Of a stretch of DNA of 64,000 nt, positions 51,743 through 62,688 are shown one piece after another (position 1 is the stretch's first letter; each line of letters starts with the position of its first letter). Below the pieces are notes generated by a model. The model worked only from the letters and a program-made list of their open reading frames with translations, searched no databases and was not told where the DNA came from. The DNA is from Macrostomum hystrix (taxonomy: Eukaryota > Platyhelminthes > Macrostomidae), in NCBI GenBank assembly GCA_950097015.1, contig CATNEN010000039.1, positions 12,130,001 through 12,194,000 of the forward strand. The letters run 5' to 3'. Both the position numbers and the translations under genes were made by a program.

Positions 51743-53098
51743 TTAGACAGCTACTTTTATTGACGCACTGTCACCCTTGAAGGAAGCGACCGCGGTGGCG
51801 GCCGCCCCGACAATGCTAAGGCCGGCTGCGTCAGCAGCAGCAGCAGAAGCAGCACCACCATCCCCAGCAGTAGCTGCACCTGCATTAGCCGGCGTTGGCA
51901 GTTCGTAAGTGACGCCGCCCCACATTAGATGAAATCGTCGACCTCGCCATTCGACATTCGTCTGGCACTGGGCAGATAGGACATTCAGGGGCGACATGCA
52001 GGCACAGAGCAGCCAGGCGCACACATAAGCCAAACGGCTAAACGGGGCAGGACTCTCCATGCAGCTCAGCATGAGCAGGTGATCGCAAAGCAACCAGGCC
52101 AGGCAGTGGATCAGCAGGTAGGCAAAGAAATTCACACCGTTTGGCCAAAGGTAGGTGAGAGCCCACGCGCCAAGCAGGCCGGAGACCAGACAGTCTGTGA
52201 GCGGCTCCAGCACTACTACGTGTGGAATCATAGCTGTTCGCAATTTAATCCAGCGAATCAGTCGACAACGCAGATTAGCAATGGAAGTGCTGCCATCTTG
52301 CAGGGCCGGATAATGGGATATAACCACTTTATAGCCGCGCGAGCGTATGTACTGCGAAAGAAAGAAATCTTCGGCTAGGTAGCGACCAAAATAGACCAGC
52401 CCGCCGGGCAGAGGATCCAGGATTGACTTTCTGAACAGGCAGGACATACCGGTGGTACAGTTGATACCAACCAGATTAGCCACAATGTATATCTTGGCGT
52501 GGGTGCCGCCGAAATAAGCGGACTGGACTACATTGTGGAAGCCAGGCCGCTGCTCAGTGAATGGCATCTGGTGGACCAAGCCAACGTCGCGGCCCATGCA
52601 GCGGACCATGTCCATGAGGGCAAGCGGAAGCATGCGAACACCGCTGTCTGAGATCAGCACCAGGTCGTATTTGGCATTCTCAAAGCCTTGCATCATGTTG
52701 TTCACCTTGGGATTAACGCTCAGCTGTTTCGGATTTTTAAATACCCGGGCGTCAACTTGGGGATATTTCTCCATCAAGGTGTCAACCACCATGCTAACGA
52801 TGTCGTCGGAGCTTTCCAGGCAGAATAGCAGTTCGTAGCGCGGATATTGCAGAGTGAAATAGGTCTCCAAATTGGCGTACACATTCTTATCGATACCGAC
52901 TAGCGGCTTGAGGATGGACACGCCAGGCAGGGCTCGGCCGGCCTCCGGGTCCAACGGTTCCAATCGGCGGTAGAAATAGATTCGAGCCCACACGATAGAG
53001 ACTAGGTGAAACCCGGCAAGGGCGACTAGGACAACCAGGGCGCCAACAGCGAGGGACAGCTGGGCGAGATGGGTGTAGCCCAGCTGTGACTGCAGCAT
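51743..53098 (-). CDS. UGCG: Ceramide glucosyltransferase (glucosylceramide synthase), intronless
   Basis: Single 451-codon ORF of glycosyltransferase family 21, which transfers glucose from UDP-glucose to ceramide on the cytosolic Golgi face. Residues 12-40 form an N-terminal membrane anchor. Family motifs are in order: ILKPLVGID (62-70), the first Asp pair ESSDD (95-99), LISDSGVR (148-155), AEDFFLS (242-248) and RLIRW (279-283), the [RQ]xxRW box. C-terminal hydrophobic segments follow (about 303-345 and 354-378). The catalytic set looks complete. The protein runs about 50 residues past the family's usual end (about 394 aa) in an Ala/Gly-rich tail. It has no introns beside intron-rich genes, consistent with retroposition or intron loss. 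The start ATG is followed directly by the expected N-terminus. Confidence 0.95.
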   Translation of the reverse strand: MLQSQLGYTHLAQLSLAVGALVVLVALAGFHLVSIVWARIYFYRRLEPLDPEAGRALPGVSILKPLVGIDKNVYANLETYFTLQYPRYELLFCLESSDDIVSMVVDTLMEKYPQVDARVFKNPKQLSVNPKVNNMMQGFENAKYDLVLISDSGVRMLPLALMDMVRCMGRDVGLVHQMPFTEQRPGFHNVVQSAYFGGTHAKIYIVANLVGINCTTGMSCLFRKSILDPLPGGLVYFGRYLAEDFFLSQYIRSRGYKVVISHYPALQDGSTSIANLRCRLIRWIKLRTAMIPHVVVLEPLTDCLVSGLLGAWALTYLWPNGVNFFAYLLIHCLAWLLCDHLLMLSCMESPAPFSRLAYVCAWLLCACMSPLNVLSAQCQTNVEWRGRRFHLMWGGVTYELPTPANAGAATAGDGGAASAAAADAAGLSIVGAAATAVASFKGDSASIKVAV

Positions 53099-54220
53099 GA
53101 CAATTTCTCCGAGCTTAAGTTAGTCTGAGACGGTCCGGCCTGGCCTTAGCTGACACATTCTGCAGCAGCCGTCACCGCCCGATAAGTATTTTATTTGTCT
53201 AAACTGATGAACTCTTTCAATAGAGTAGCACTGCAAGGCAGGGTTGAAAATTTGAAAATCAAATGCTTGGTGATTATTGAGACAGATAAATAAAGTAGTG
53301 TTACTTTCACGGGTCCGGGGAGCAGTGTCAGACGCAGGGAGAAACATTATTCATATTTAGCTTGGCTTAGAAGGGGAGGGTAAGGGGTGGGACGTGCCGG
53401 GGTGGGAAGACGGTTATCAAGACTTTATGCGAGGACAGACGCACACACAAAAAAAGATATTTTCTTGTCTTTTAGAAATATCCCGCACACCCACACATGG
53501 CTAGGTTTAAGCAGCCTCGCCTCTTCTGTCACGATCGGTATTCTTTATTGGGCATTTGGCTTGGCTAAGAACTGGAGCAGAATTGCTCAAATAGCAGAAT
53601 AGGATCGAGAGACGAAACGAAGCATTGGGAGAAAGAAACGAAGAGAGATAGAAAAGCCTCAAAGCATTTATATATATATCGATTTCGTCAGAGTCAGTTA
53701 TTGTCGATTGCTTCAAGGCAAGACCAATTCTAGAACTAAATATTATAGCAGATATCTAATAATAACGCAGCGAGCTTAATACTTCCCTCATGCTGCAATT
53801 CAACTTGACTGTTCCACCGAGCCGAGGGAAGGGGGCAACTGCTACGTAGCACAAAATTTGTATGCGTGAGACCGCACAGTGAAAAACATTATCGACTTAT
53901 TGAACCGAGTGGCGGCTCGCCCGAACTCAACAAGGGGAGGGCGGTTAGAGGCAGATCGCTCTGAATAAAAAAGTTTCACTTCAGTTGGCGTGCACTTGGT
54001 GCTAAGGGTGCTGCGGAAATTTTTTTACGAAAATGAATATTGAGCAGAGCGAAGTTTCATGGAAACTAACTCTCTAAACTATGCAATCGTGCGCACTTGA
54101 TATCGAACTGAACCTTGCTTGTCTAGTTTAACACACAATTCCTAAGTTCTTAGTTTAAAAAAAATCCGATCCTTAATAATTTGATAGTTAAGCCAAATAG
54201 GCTTAATAAAAGAATAACTG
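53099..54220. other. Upstream region of UGCG
   Basis: No supportable ORF on either strand. It probably contains the UGCG promoter and 5' UTR; no clear TATA box or start site is visible. Confidence 0.4.
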
Positions 54221-54221
54221 C

Positions 54222-54550
54222 AGAACGGCTGTGGGCAAAGGCACATCATTTCGCGACACCAGACCCGCAGCCAGCGAGGAGGCAATTCTGCCATTTTCTC
54301 TGACTCCTGAGCACACACGCACACAGATACTGTACGCAGGCATACGCTCACACAGGTGTATACAACTGCCTTGACTTTCTCATCGTCAGACAGTGTACAC
54401 CTTGACTTTGCATAAGAGGTTGGCCCTCAAGGGCGTAAATTGCACGACTAGCTCCCAAGCCTTCTCTCGACGCCGCCAACCCCCAAACGAATGTGGCCTC
54501 GCCGCGGAATCGAGTTCAGGGACCTTTGTGCGAGAGGTAAACGCGTTAGA
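54222..54550 (-). mobile_element. tRNA-derived SINE family A, full-length minus-strand copy
   Basis: In reverse complement it has TAACGCGTTTACCTCTCGCA, then CAAAGGTCCCTGAACTCGAT, GCGGCGAGGCCACATTCG and TTGAGGGCCAACCTC, ending GCAGAATTGCCTCCTCGCTG, GCTGCGGGTCTGGTGTCGC and CACAGCC. The order and spacing match the copy at 30504-30866. Confidence 0.88.
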
Positions 54551-54653
54551 TCGTTTGAATGAATAGAGCATTATATATATCTGTGAATAAGAGTTCGAGA
54601 GTTCAAATCTCTAAATATTGATGTCCTTAGGCGAGCTACTCCATGCCCTAGTG

Positions 54654-55439
54654 CAGGGGTCGTCAAACTTACTAGCTAGCGGGCCAAAAAGAGAACCTAA
54701 AAGACGACAGCGGGCCGCGCAGACTGTAGAAATCTAAGAGAAATATATCAGAGATAGGGGAGAGATTAGAAACAGGAGAGATGAGAGAGAGAAGAGATGA
54801 GACACGAGAGAGATGAGACAAAGGAGAGATAAGGTACGGGAGAGACGAGACGATGGCGAGATAAGACACTGGATAGATGAGACACGGGAGAGATGAGACA
54901 CGGGAGAGATGAGACACGGGAGAGATAAGACACAGGAGAGGTGAGACAAAGGAGAGACAAGACACGGGAGAGACGAGACAATGGAGAGATAAGACACGGG
55001 AGAGACGAGACAATGGAGATAAGACACGGGAGAGACGAGACAAAGGAGAGATAAGACACGGAAGAGATGAGACAATGGAGAGATAAGACACGGAAGAGAT
55101 GAGACACGGGAGAGACGAGACAATGGAGAGATAAGACACGGGAGAGACGAGACATAGGAGAGATGACATACGGGAGAGATGGAGACACGGGAGAGATAAG
55201 ACACAGGAGAGGTGAGACAAAGGAGAGACAAGGCACGGAACAGATGAGACAATGGAGAGATAAGACACGGGAGAGGTGACATACGGGAGAGATGAGACAG
55301 GGGGAAAGGCGACACACGGGAGAGATGAGGCAGGGGAAAGATGAAACTATATACAACAGCTGTCAGAAGGGGCAACGGGCTGGATTTGGGAGCTTTGAGG
55401 GCCGCATCTGGCCCGCGGGCCAGAGTTTGCCGACCCCTG
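54654..55439. mobile_element. Complete non-autonomous hAT element with internal minisatellite and 8-bp target duplication
   Basis: The left end CAGGGGTCGTCAAACT and the reverse complement of the right end CAGGGGTCGGCAAACT form 16-bp terminal inverted repeats with one mismatch. This is the C-A-G-G-G-style end typical of hAT transposons. The flanks are CCCTAGTG at 54646-54653 and CCCTAGTG at 55440-55447, a perfect 8-bp target-site duplication, the hAT hallmark. Subterminal GCGGGCC words are shared. There is no transposase; most of the interior (about 54750-55340) is a minisatellite of GAGAGATGAGACACGG-like units. It is 786 bp. Confidence 0.9.
54750..55340 (+). repeat. Minisatellite inside the hAT element
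   Basis: About 35 irregular units built from GAGAGATGAGACACGG, GAGAGACGAGACAATG and GAGAGATAAGACACGG. The minus strand is open in several frames (Ser-Pro-Leu-Cys-Ile composition), which I do not count as coding. Confidence 0.9.
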
Positions 55440-55559
55440 CCCTAGTGCTTGAGTTGACCCAAGTGGAAAATGGCTATAGAAAAAGAAAAACAGTGCATAA
55501 GCTAGGGACTAGGGTAGAAATTTGGGTAGGCAAGAAGCTTCCTAAGTCTATGGACTAAA

Positions 55560-56830
55560 CAGCTGTTCTATAGAAGTGCTCATGAAATAGGTGCACCTTT
55601 TCAACAGGCTTATATATAGTATACAGATTTAATTTTTACATATGTATTCAGTATTCAAACTAAGTTAAAAAATAAACAAGCCATTGCAAGCCATCAGAAA
55701 TGATTATGAGAACCAAAAATGACTTGATTTAATAAATCTGTGATTAATAGACTTTAAAATGTAACTACATTCAGCTTGAATTAAGAAACATTATTTCTCA
55801 ATTTTTTGTTATTTGGTTTATGGAATTTCCAGTTCAGATTATAGAAAATGTTTGCAACATGCTACAAACTATATAGCTATGCTATAAAAAATTAAATTAT
55901 ATAGAAACACATAAAAAATATCATTGATTTGTTTGGCAGAACAGAACCAATTTGGCCAATTAAGGACATTAAGTGGTCTGCATAGCAAAATTTTAATATA
56001 TATGACAAGGCCTAGCACTTATGTTTAGCTCTTAGATTCCCAAGAATGTTTAAAATATAAATTATATTCCATTTTAAAGATCTTGGTTAGTTGCACTAAT
56101 TGAAATGTAGCATAAATGTTGGTTATCATATGAGTAAGACTTTATTTTTTACTCAAAAAAGGCTAAGGGTTATAAAAATATTTGAAATTGTTTGAAATTT
56201 CTTTAATATCTTCTTAAACATTAAATTTTGGTTTTGAGATGTTCATTTATTGCCTTCAAAGTTTTAGGCAGCATTTTATTACACAGTAGCTTTTATAATT
56301 AAGTAAAGCCTTATCTTCATTTTTTATTTACTGACCCTTAGGTCAGTTTTTATATAAATGATTAACACGAGTTAATCATTTGCCATTTTAGTAATTCTCA
56401 CAGCATTATAAGCTGTGAAGATATACTTCATATAAGTTCATTATAACAACTCTATAAGTTCCTCTATAAGGAACTTATAGAGTTCCTTGATGACTTAGCT
56501 TATATCAGGTTGGTCTTTTGCCTATATAAACCTATAAAAAATTTTACTATATAAACCTTTCTAGACAAAACATTATATCAAACAATTTATAATAGACAAC
56601 CATTTTGATAGATGCTACTGTTATATATTGAAACAGCTTTAATATAGTTAATTCAAACTTAAATAAAATCAATTAGTTCAAAATTAAAAACAAATATAAA
56701 ATGTTCTTAGGTATCTATCTATGGATGCCAATATACCTGAGCCTGAAATAGGGCTAAATAAGTGTTTAAGGTACCTTAAAAAGTACCTTAAAATAAATTA
56801 AATGGAACTTAAAGAACTAAAAAAGCGAAT
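55560..56830. other. AT-rich, palindrome-rich island
   Basis: Markedly AT-richer than the gene regions, without coding capacity. It holds several perfect inverted repeats, including 56356-56381 (AAATGATTAAC, 4-nt spacer, reverse complement) and 56448-56484 (AACTCTATAAGTTCCT, 5-nt spacer, reverse complement), plus near-duplicated words such as AAGGTACCTTAAAAAGTACC at 56768. Confidence 0.6.
56448..56484. repeat. Perfect 16-bp inverted repeat with 5-nt loop
   Basis: The left arm AACTCTATAAGTTCCT and right arm AGGAACTTATAGAGTT are exact reverse complements separated by CTATA. They would form a stable stem-loop or cruciform in this AT-rich island. Confidence 0.9.
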
Positions 56831-58598
56831 TTTTACAAATTCTTGGCGATTTTTTGAGATCTAGTAGTTCTAGGCCTACTGCTAACTGCAGCTAGCTAGC
56901 TAGCGAATGCAAGAATCTGAAGAGAGCACTTTCGTACTTTAGCCTTAGCTAGTCTTTAGTTGTATGATGATAAAACTTTAAATTAACAACACTAAGCCTT
57001 GAAACAAACATCAAGTGGACGATACGCAAGTAGATATACTTCGGCTTCTTGGCAATGGCAAGTCGATAGCAACACACAGACACAATTTCCACAATAAGAC
57101 ACCTCGGGCAGGATGTTTGGCGCAGAGTCTGTGCCCTGTAGGCTGCAGCTGCAGGCAGGCCACGCAATCTTTCCATTTCGACGAAGTACCTAAACAGCTT
57201 TTAACCAAGTAGAAACCCGAGTATTTGTTTGTTATCTTTAAAACACATTATCAAGCTATAGTTAGTCTAATTTGTTCTTTTGTTTAGCTTGTTGGGTCAC
57301 TTTAGTTAAAATGATATGTTTTAATAAATCCGAAAGTACGATTATGACAAACAAGGTGATATATTTCGAGATCCAAATTGCAAGCTTCTACAAATGATGT
57401 CCATCACTTTTAACAGAGGAATTACCCATTTATGGAGTGTAAATAAACATTAGTTATTTTTTCATTTAAAGCAGCTCCGAAAAGGCATATGTTGTGTGCG
57501 GCAAGTTGCCGTCAGTCATGTTCAAAATAATATACAGGGCCAGAGTGGCCATCAGGGCCAGTTAGGTTTGTGTTTTTCTTAGCTTAGCTATACCTCTTAA
57601 GACAAGAGTTCGCCTTTACAACGGCACTACAGTAAGTTTAACCAAGGACATCTATAGTACTAGTGCTCTAGATGTCATTGTGTTTAACTCGGCCTTGTGA
57701 GGAGGAGTCCATTCCATTCAGACGGACAGACTTATGACACCTGTCTCTGCGACTACAAAATATTTCGCAGATAACTCTGTGGTATCATCGATACAAAATG
57801 TCAGAAATCAGACGCGACATCTGACTCTAAAATTCAATGACGCACGGTCAAACCTGATCGCTTGATTCGGAACTCCGTTCAGAAGTGCCAACACATTACT
57901 ATTTATTCAATTTACAGTATTCATTGCTACATTCTCCTTTACACACGCATATATGTAAGTGTCTTTTGTGCTATGAGATTTAGAAGTCAAATCGAAGCAA
58001 TATCAATTTGTTTTCTTTGCAATTTTCCTACTTAGATTAGTTTGTAACATATCAGAGAAGTTGAGATTGGGCCTTGACCTCTCTGTATGAACCCAAGCTA
58101 TGTTAGGCGATATAGCATGGGTACTGCTTTTTTACTGCCTACCTCATGAGTGACTAATTCTCACCTTTACTCCAACACCGGGGCTGAAGCTGTCACTTAC
58201 CAAGTTTGCAGCATTATCACGGTGAGAGAGTTTCTCTGCATGGCTGTATGCTCGTAGAATTCAGCGTACAACGGTTGTGCGTGTCCGCCGGGCCACGCGA
58301 TTCAGTGTTGTTTCTCGGGGTCGATTTTGTGGTTTTGCGGGTAGAGATGCTGTGTCATTGCTGGAGACAGGAAAAGGCAAGTAAGGTAGAAGAGAGAGAG
58401 CTTAATGGAGGGGGCGGCGAAACACACATCGCACGGGGTTGCAATGAGCTGCCTTTCATTACGTCCAAACAGCTGGTAGGAGCAGGTAGAGCTCATCTGC
58501 ATTTGAGCCAGTAAATAGTCAAATAAGTTTGAACTTGCAGTACAAGTCATTAGATTTTTTCGAAACGAAAGATTGCTCTAATTAGCTAAAAACAAGCC
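56831..58598. other. Upstream region of FANK1-like gene
   Basis: No supported gene. Small ORFs around 56949-57212 overlap on both strands and show no domain. The FANK1 promoter presumably lies near 58200-58598. Confidence 0.4.
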
Positions 58599-59882
58599 AT
58601 GAGCAAGCGACCGCCAAAGCCACGTGGCCAACTGCAGGTGGACAAGGCGACGCACTATTTGGTGGAGCTCAGCTGGGAGGAGCAGCTGACCCAGCTGACG
58701 GAGGGACAAAGTGCAGACGATGGCCGCCTGCGAGTTGAGATTCAATGGTCGCGGTTCGAAAACACCTGGGAGGTGGCTTATAAGGGCTACGACGTGCGCT
58801 GCGTTTGCTCCGGCCTCGAGCCCGACCAGGAGTATCAGGTGCGGCAGAGATTCGGAAACGGTCACGGCTGGGGCGACTTTGGCGAGCCGGTGACGGTGAA
58901 AACAGCCAGCAAGCCGTTCAGCGGCGAAGACCTGCACCGCCACATCCGGCGACGGAATCTGGAGACTCTAGTGCAGGTGCTGGAGACTGGAGAGGCCAAT
59001 CCCAATGCGCCGGATGATAAAGGATTCACACCACTGGCTGAGGCAGCACTCGAAGGACTGCTGGATTTCTGCCAGGTTCTGGTGGACCATCGAGCTGATG
59101 TCAACTGGTCTGGCGATAATGGTGCGTCTTCTTGTGCAAATTGAATATTCGCTGGCTGCGGGTCTAGTGTAACCAAATGATGTGCCCTTGCCTGCAGCCC
59201 TCTTTGCTATCGTTTCTGATTGTTTTTGTTTTCATCATGTCGCGCCGAATCCCACAGCCGTCAAGCAGATTTTATTACATTTTCTATTTTTCTGTACAGT
59301 CCTGTGCTCATTTTCACTTCAGGAAAAACCTGCCTAATGCAGGTTGCGTACAAAGGCAAGCCGGCTGTGCTGCAGTGGCTGCTGGAGTCGGCCAATGCCA
59401 GTCTGGGTCCGCGCGATCGCAACGGACTCAGCGCCCTACATTACGCCGTCGATGGCGAGCAGCTGGAGAACATTCGCTGCCTGCTGGATCACGGAGCCGA
59501 CCTGCACGCCAAAGACAACGCCGGCTGCACGCCGCTGCTGCGGTGCGCACAGCATCGCAACAACGGCAACTCGGCAGTGGCTGTTGAGTTACTGAATCGG
59601 GGCGCGCTAGTTGACGAAACCGACTCCAGCGGTCAGACGGCACTGTTCTACTGCGTCATCAATCGGCACGAGAAGCTGGCAGCGCTGCTGCTGCACCATG
59701 GCGCCGACGTTCGTGCTACCAATAGCCACGGACTGTCTGTGTTGAAAGCTACGGAGGGCCAGCAGCCGGAGCGCAAGGCAATGCGGGCGCTTCTGCTGGA
59801 GCATGTGGAGAAGCGCCGGTCGGAGCAGGACAATCCTGACGCTGTGGCGGCGAAGGAGACAACTGGAACTGTTCGCGGCTGA
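58599..59882 (+). CDS. FANK1: FANK1-like protein: fibronectin type III domain plus ankyrin repeats
   Basis: Exons 58599-59121 and 59323-59882 join in phase 1 (AAT G|GA AAA) to give 360 aa; human FANK1 is 345. Residues about 10-110 form a fibronectin III domain with the closing signature GLEPDQEYQVR...GWGDFGEPVTVKTA. About 112-345 are ankyrin repeats, for example DDKGFTPLAEAALEGLLDFC, KTCLMQVAYKGKPAVLQWLL, DRNGLSALHYAVDGEQLENI, DNAGCTPLLRCAQ and DSSGQTALFYCV. The domain order and size match FANK1, a nuclear regulator linked to spermatogenesis and apoptosis in mammals; its role here is inference. The start is the first Met before the Fn3 domain. The 201-bp intron contains a SINE fragment. Confidence 0.92.
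59149..59212 (+). mobile_element. tRNA-derived SINE family A, 3'-end fragment in FANK1 intron
   Basis: TCGCTGGCTGCGGGTCTAGT, then GTAACCAAATGATGTGCCC and CTGCAGCCCTC, the extreme 3' part only. Its start lies within about 30 bp of the exon 1 donor. Confidence 0.8.
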
Positions 59883-60890
59883 GGAGTTATGCAGAAGAAC
59901 ATGAAATGATATGCAACCAGCTAGCAGGTTTAACTTTTAATTTCCTTCAGTAGCCGGCGAATTCCTTTTAGTTTTTTGTGCTGACCATTTTAACTGTCCG
60001 AAACGCAGACGTCATATTTTTTCCAACAGATCTTCTCGACAGACATCTAAAGGTATTTAACAAACATTGCGTACTTCTTCATTCACTCCTAATGTCACTG
60101 AGTCCAACAGACTGCAAAGTTACCAGCCAAACAATCTCTTCAGCGCTCTTCAATGTGAATCCCAATTTCAGTCAATCTTCACTTGTACAACTTGTCTATC
60201 TACAATCAGAAGTACATTTTAAGCCTGCTATGTATATGATTCGACTGTGAATAGACGCTTGTATACTTGTACGAGTTTGGGTACCCACACTACGATGCTT
60301 CGCTGCCATCGTTTCTATTTACGCACAGGACTTTAAATTTGAATTGTATTTACAACCTTTCTGTTTATTCGAACAGTCTCCCAAGGTTTAAAGCCGAGTT
60401 TTAAAGCTAGACAACCTAATTTCTAACCAAATGAACAATAACTGCTCATTTTCGTCAGCCCGAATACTCCTAAACTTATTCTCATTTTCTTATTAGCTAC
60501 CCCAGGCAAACACAAGCAGAAGAATTTTTTTAATAACATTTTTTACAGCATCATTGAAATATCACGCAGTCTAGTTGTTGCGTGCTGAGTATAAAACAAT
60601 ACGAATTTTAAAGATAAAATATGAATATTGGTCGGGCTCATCAGTGTTCAGCTTCTGCATCAGTGTCTTGGCAGTTATTTTATTGACTTAATTAAAAGTA
60701 ATTGCATCAATTAGCAGGAAATGTGCTGATCATATTTGACAAAGAAAGAAAATCTTTAAAAATTTGGACGGAAACTTTCGCGCCGGTTGAGCAAGCCTTT
60801 GGTCCCTTTTCATCTCCGGAAGCGTCTTTGAATGGGAAAATGTTCCGCATTTGAAACAACAGAACTCTGAAAATCTGACCGGACTTCGGC
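59883..60890. other. FANK1 3' region and GPCR upstream intergenic sequence
   Basis: No ORF with protein character. No canonical AATAAA lies close to the FANK1 stop on the plus strand. Confidence 0.4.
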
Positions 60891-60914
60891 CCTAATTAGA
60901 GGCCGCTAATTAGG
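60891..60914. promoter_or_regulatory. Palindromic pair of homeodomain-type sites upstream of the GPCR
   Basis: CCTAATTAG and its exact reverse complement CTAATTAGG are separated by AGGCCG. Each contains TAATTA, the core bound by many homeodomain proteins. It lies about 140 bp upstream of the TATA box. Binding is inference. Confidence 0.4.
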
Positions 60915-61056
60915 AGATTGAGAGGGGAAGAGGATGTAATAGAGTCATCATGTGTCATTCGTGCAACGATTGTCAAAAAGGCCAATTGTGCTGATCACTT
61001 CAGTTGAAGGAAAGCCACCTGGGCAAGTGGTCGAGTAGCTGAGCGAGCCATGCAGC

Positions 61057-61064
61057 TATAAATA
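61057..61064 (+). promoter_or_regulatory. TATA box of the GPCR gene
   Basis: TATAAATA in a G/C-flanked context, 135 bp upstream of the inferred ATG, leaving room for a start site at about 61088 and a 5' UTR of about 105 nt. Confidence 0.5.
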
Positions 61065-61191
61065 CGAAATTGAAATGCAGAGTGTGAATCGCCCCAACAG
61101 CGGTAGAGAACAAATTGCGCCACCCTTTGGCTTACAAAATTGTTAGAAATTTGTTTACGAACTACTACAACCGACAAATCGGTTCTAATCA

Positions 61192-62421
61192 ATGCAGAAC
61201 GTTTCAATCGCTGCTGGTAAGTATCAAAACTATCATTAGAGTCTTGTCAGTAATTTGTTTTTCACAAAGAATGCCCTGTACTACTTTTCTATCACAGAGC
61301 CGACCAGGCTTTTAGCCATCAAGAATGTCATCGAGAACATCCTTATCAACCTCAGACTGTACGCTGCCCCGATCGCGTCTGTGATCTGCGCTGTGGGCTT
61401 CTTATTGTCTGCGTGGGTGTTTGTCAGCACCTGGCGCAGCATCAAGGGCAAGGACCTCCTACTGTGCGCCAATATTGCGGCCGACTTTGTCACCGTTATA
61501 ACAACGTAATGTTACAAGAAAGCTCTTACTTTTGCTTGAATTCTGTTAAACTTCAGAGGCATTAGAATCAAACGGAAATGAGCATTTGCGATTTGATTTT
61601 CGCTTAGGCTGACGGTACGCGAGTTTCTACACAGCGGTCTCGGCAGCCGGGTCCCCATCGAGCTGCCCAACCTCACCAGCAACTGGGTGTGCAAGCTCTG
61701 GGCCTTCTTCTGGATCCTCGGCAACAGCCTGTCCTCCACCCTGCTCTGCCTGGTGGCGGCTGATAGGATCTACGCCCTATGCTGGCCGCTGCACCATCGG
61801 GCCCGCATGACTAAGCGAAAGTACTGCATCGCTCTCGGCCTCTTTATTTTAGCGTTCAGCTGCGCTTCAATCCACGCCATCCTTTACGAAGCCTACGAAT
61901 ATTTCGGACAGCGCTATTGCTACCTCTCCATCGCGCTGCCATGGCAGGCCTTCGAGCTAGTTCAGGGCTACGTCTTGCTGTTTCTTAACGGCTTACTCGG
62001 CACTTTCGTCATGGCCGTAACGAACGTCTTTACCTGCGCCAAGATTGTATCGATTCAAGCCGCCCGCCTCAGACTGCAGCAGCATCAGTGCCAGCAGAAC
62101 CAGTCTGACATCCGCGGCGCCCGCAGCCTGCTGGTGATGACAGCTGTGTACCTGCTGGTCTCGCTGCCCAGAGCTCTTGTGTACTTCGTCTCCTTCTTGA
62201 ACTATCGCTATACACTGTGGCTCGACATTGACAACAAAGTTATGCAGCCTCTGCTGCTGTCGCTGGCCAACGTGCTCAACTACCTGTTCTACGCCTACTG
62301 CTCGCTGAACTGGCTGATTTGCGGCCTGAGAGTCCACCAGTTTCGCAACGCCTTCAACTACATCGCCGGCCGCATCGGGAAGCGAATCAATTCGTCAGGC
62401 GGCACTCGCGAGGAGAACTGA
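61192..62421 (+). CDS. Class A (rhodopsin-like) G protein-coupled receptor, peptide-receptor-like
   Basis: Three exons (61192-61216, 61298-61505, 61608-62421) in phase give 348 aa with seven hydrophobic segments, approximately 31-53, 62-82, 105-129, 150-170, 192-218, 250-271 and 288-312. Class A features are Asp71 in TM2, Cys106 at the TM3 top paired with Cys182 in loop 2, and DRI (130-132) in place of DRY. TM7 reads LNYLFYAYCS with a lost NPxxY proline, then VHQFRNAF for helix 8. The short N-terminus has a glycosylation sequon (NVS, 3-5), and NLT lies in the first outer loop (99-101). No signal peptide is needed. The TM7 pattern is reminiscent of invertebrate FMRFamide/neuropeptide receptors, but the ligand cannot be read from sequence. 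The first coding exon is 25 bp, chosen because its phase and ATG fit. Confidence 0.88.
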
Positions 62422-62582
62422 CGAGTTTCTCAGAAGTTCCGCTAGATTTGAAACGCAAAAGTTTCGCAAAAACGTAGATTTTATAGAGGCTGTTATTAGC
62501 CAAATTTCTCGGTAAAAAGACCTCGCCCAGCGGGCATCGATAGGCCCTCATAGACACATCGGATAATAATTCTAAAATTTAC

Positions 62583-62588
62583 AATAAA
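62583..62588 (+). terminator. GPCR polyadenylation signal
   Basis: AATAAA 162 bp after the stop, followed by another (AAATAAATCC). Confidence 0.5.
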
Positions 62589-62682
62589 AATAAATCCTAA
62601 ATTCTTCGAAAAAATAACAAATATATTTCAAAGGCTAAAGCTGCGAAATTGTTTAAAAAGGCAGAGATTTTTATATTGAAAC

Positions 62683-62688
62683 TTTATT
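62683..62688 (-). terminator. SLC22-like polyadenylation signal
   Basis: TTTATT on the plus strand (AATAAA on the coding strand), 323 bp after the transporter stop codon and only 95 bp from the GPCR signal, so the convergent transcripts nearly meet or overlap. Confidence 0.45.
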
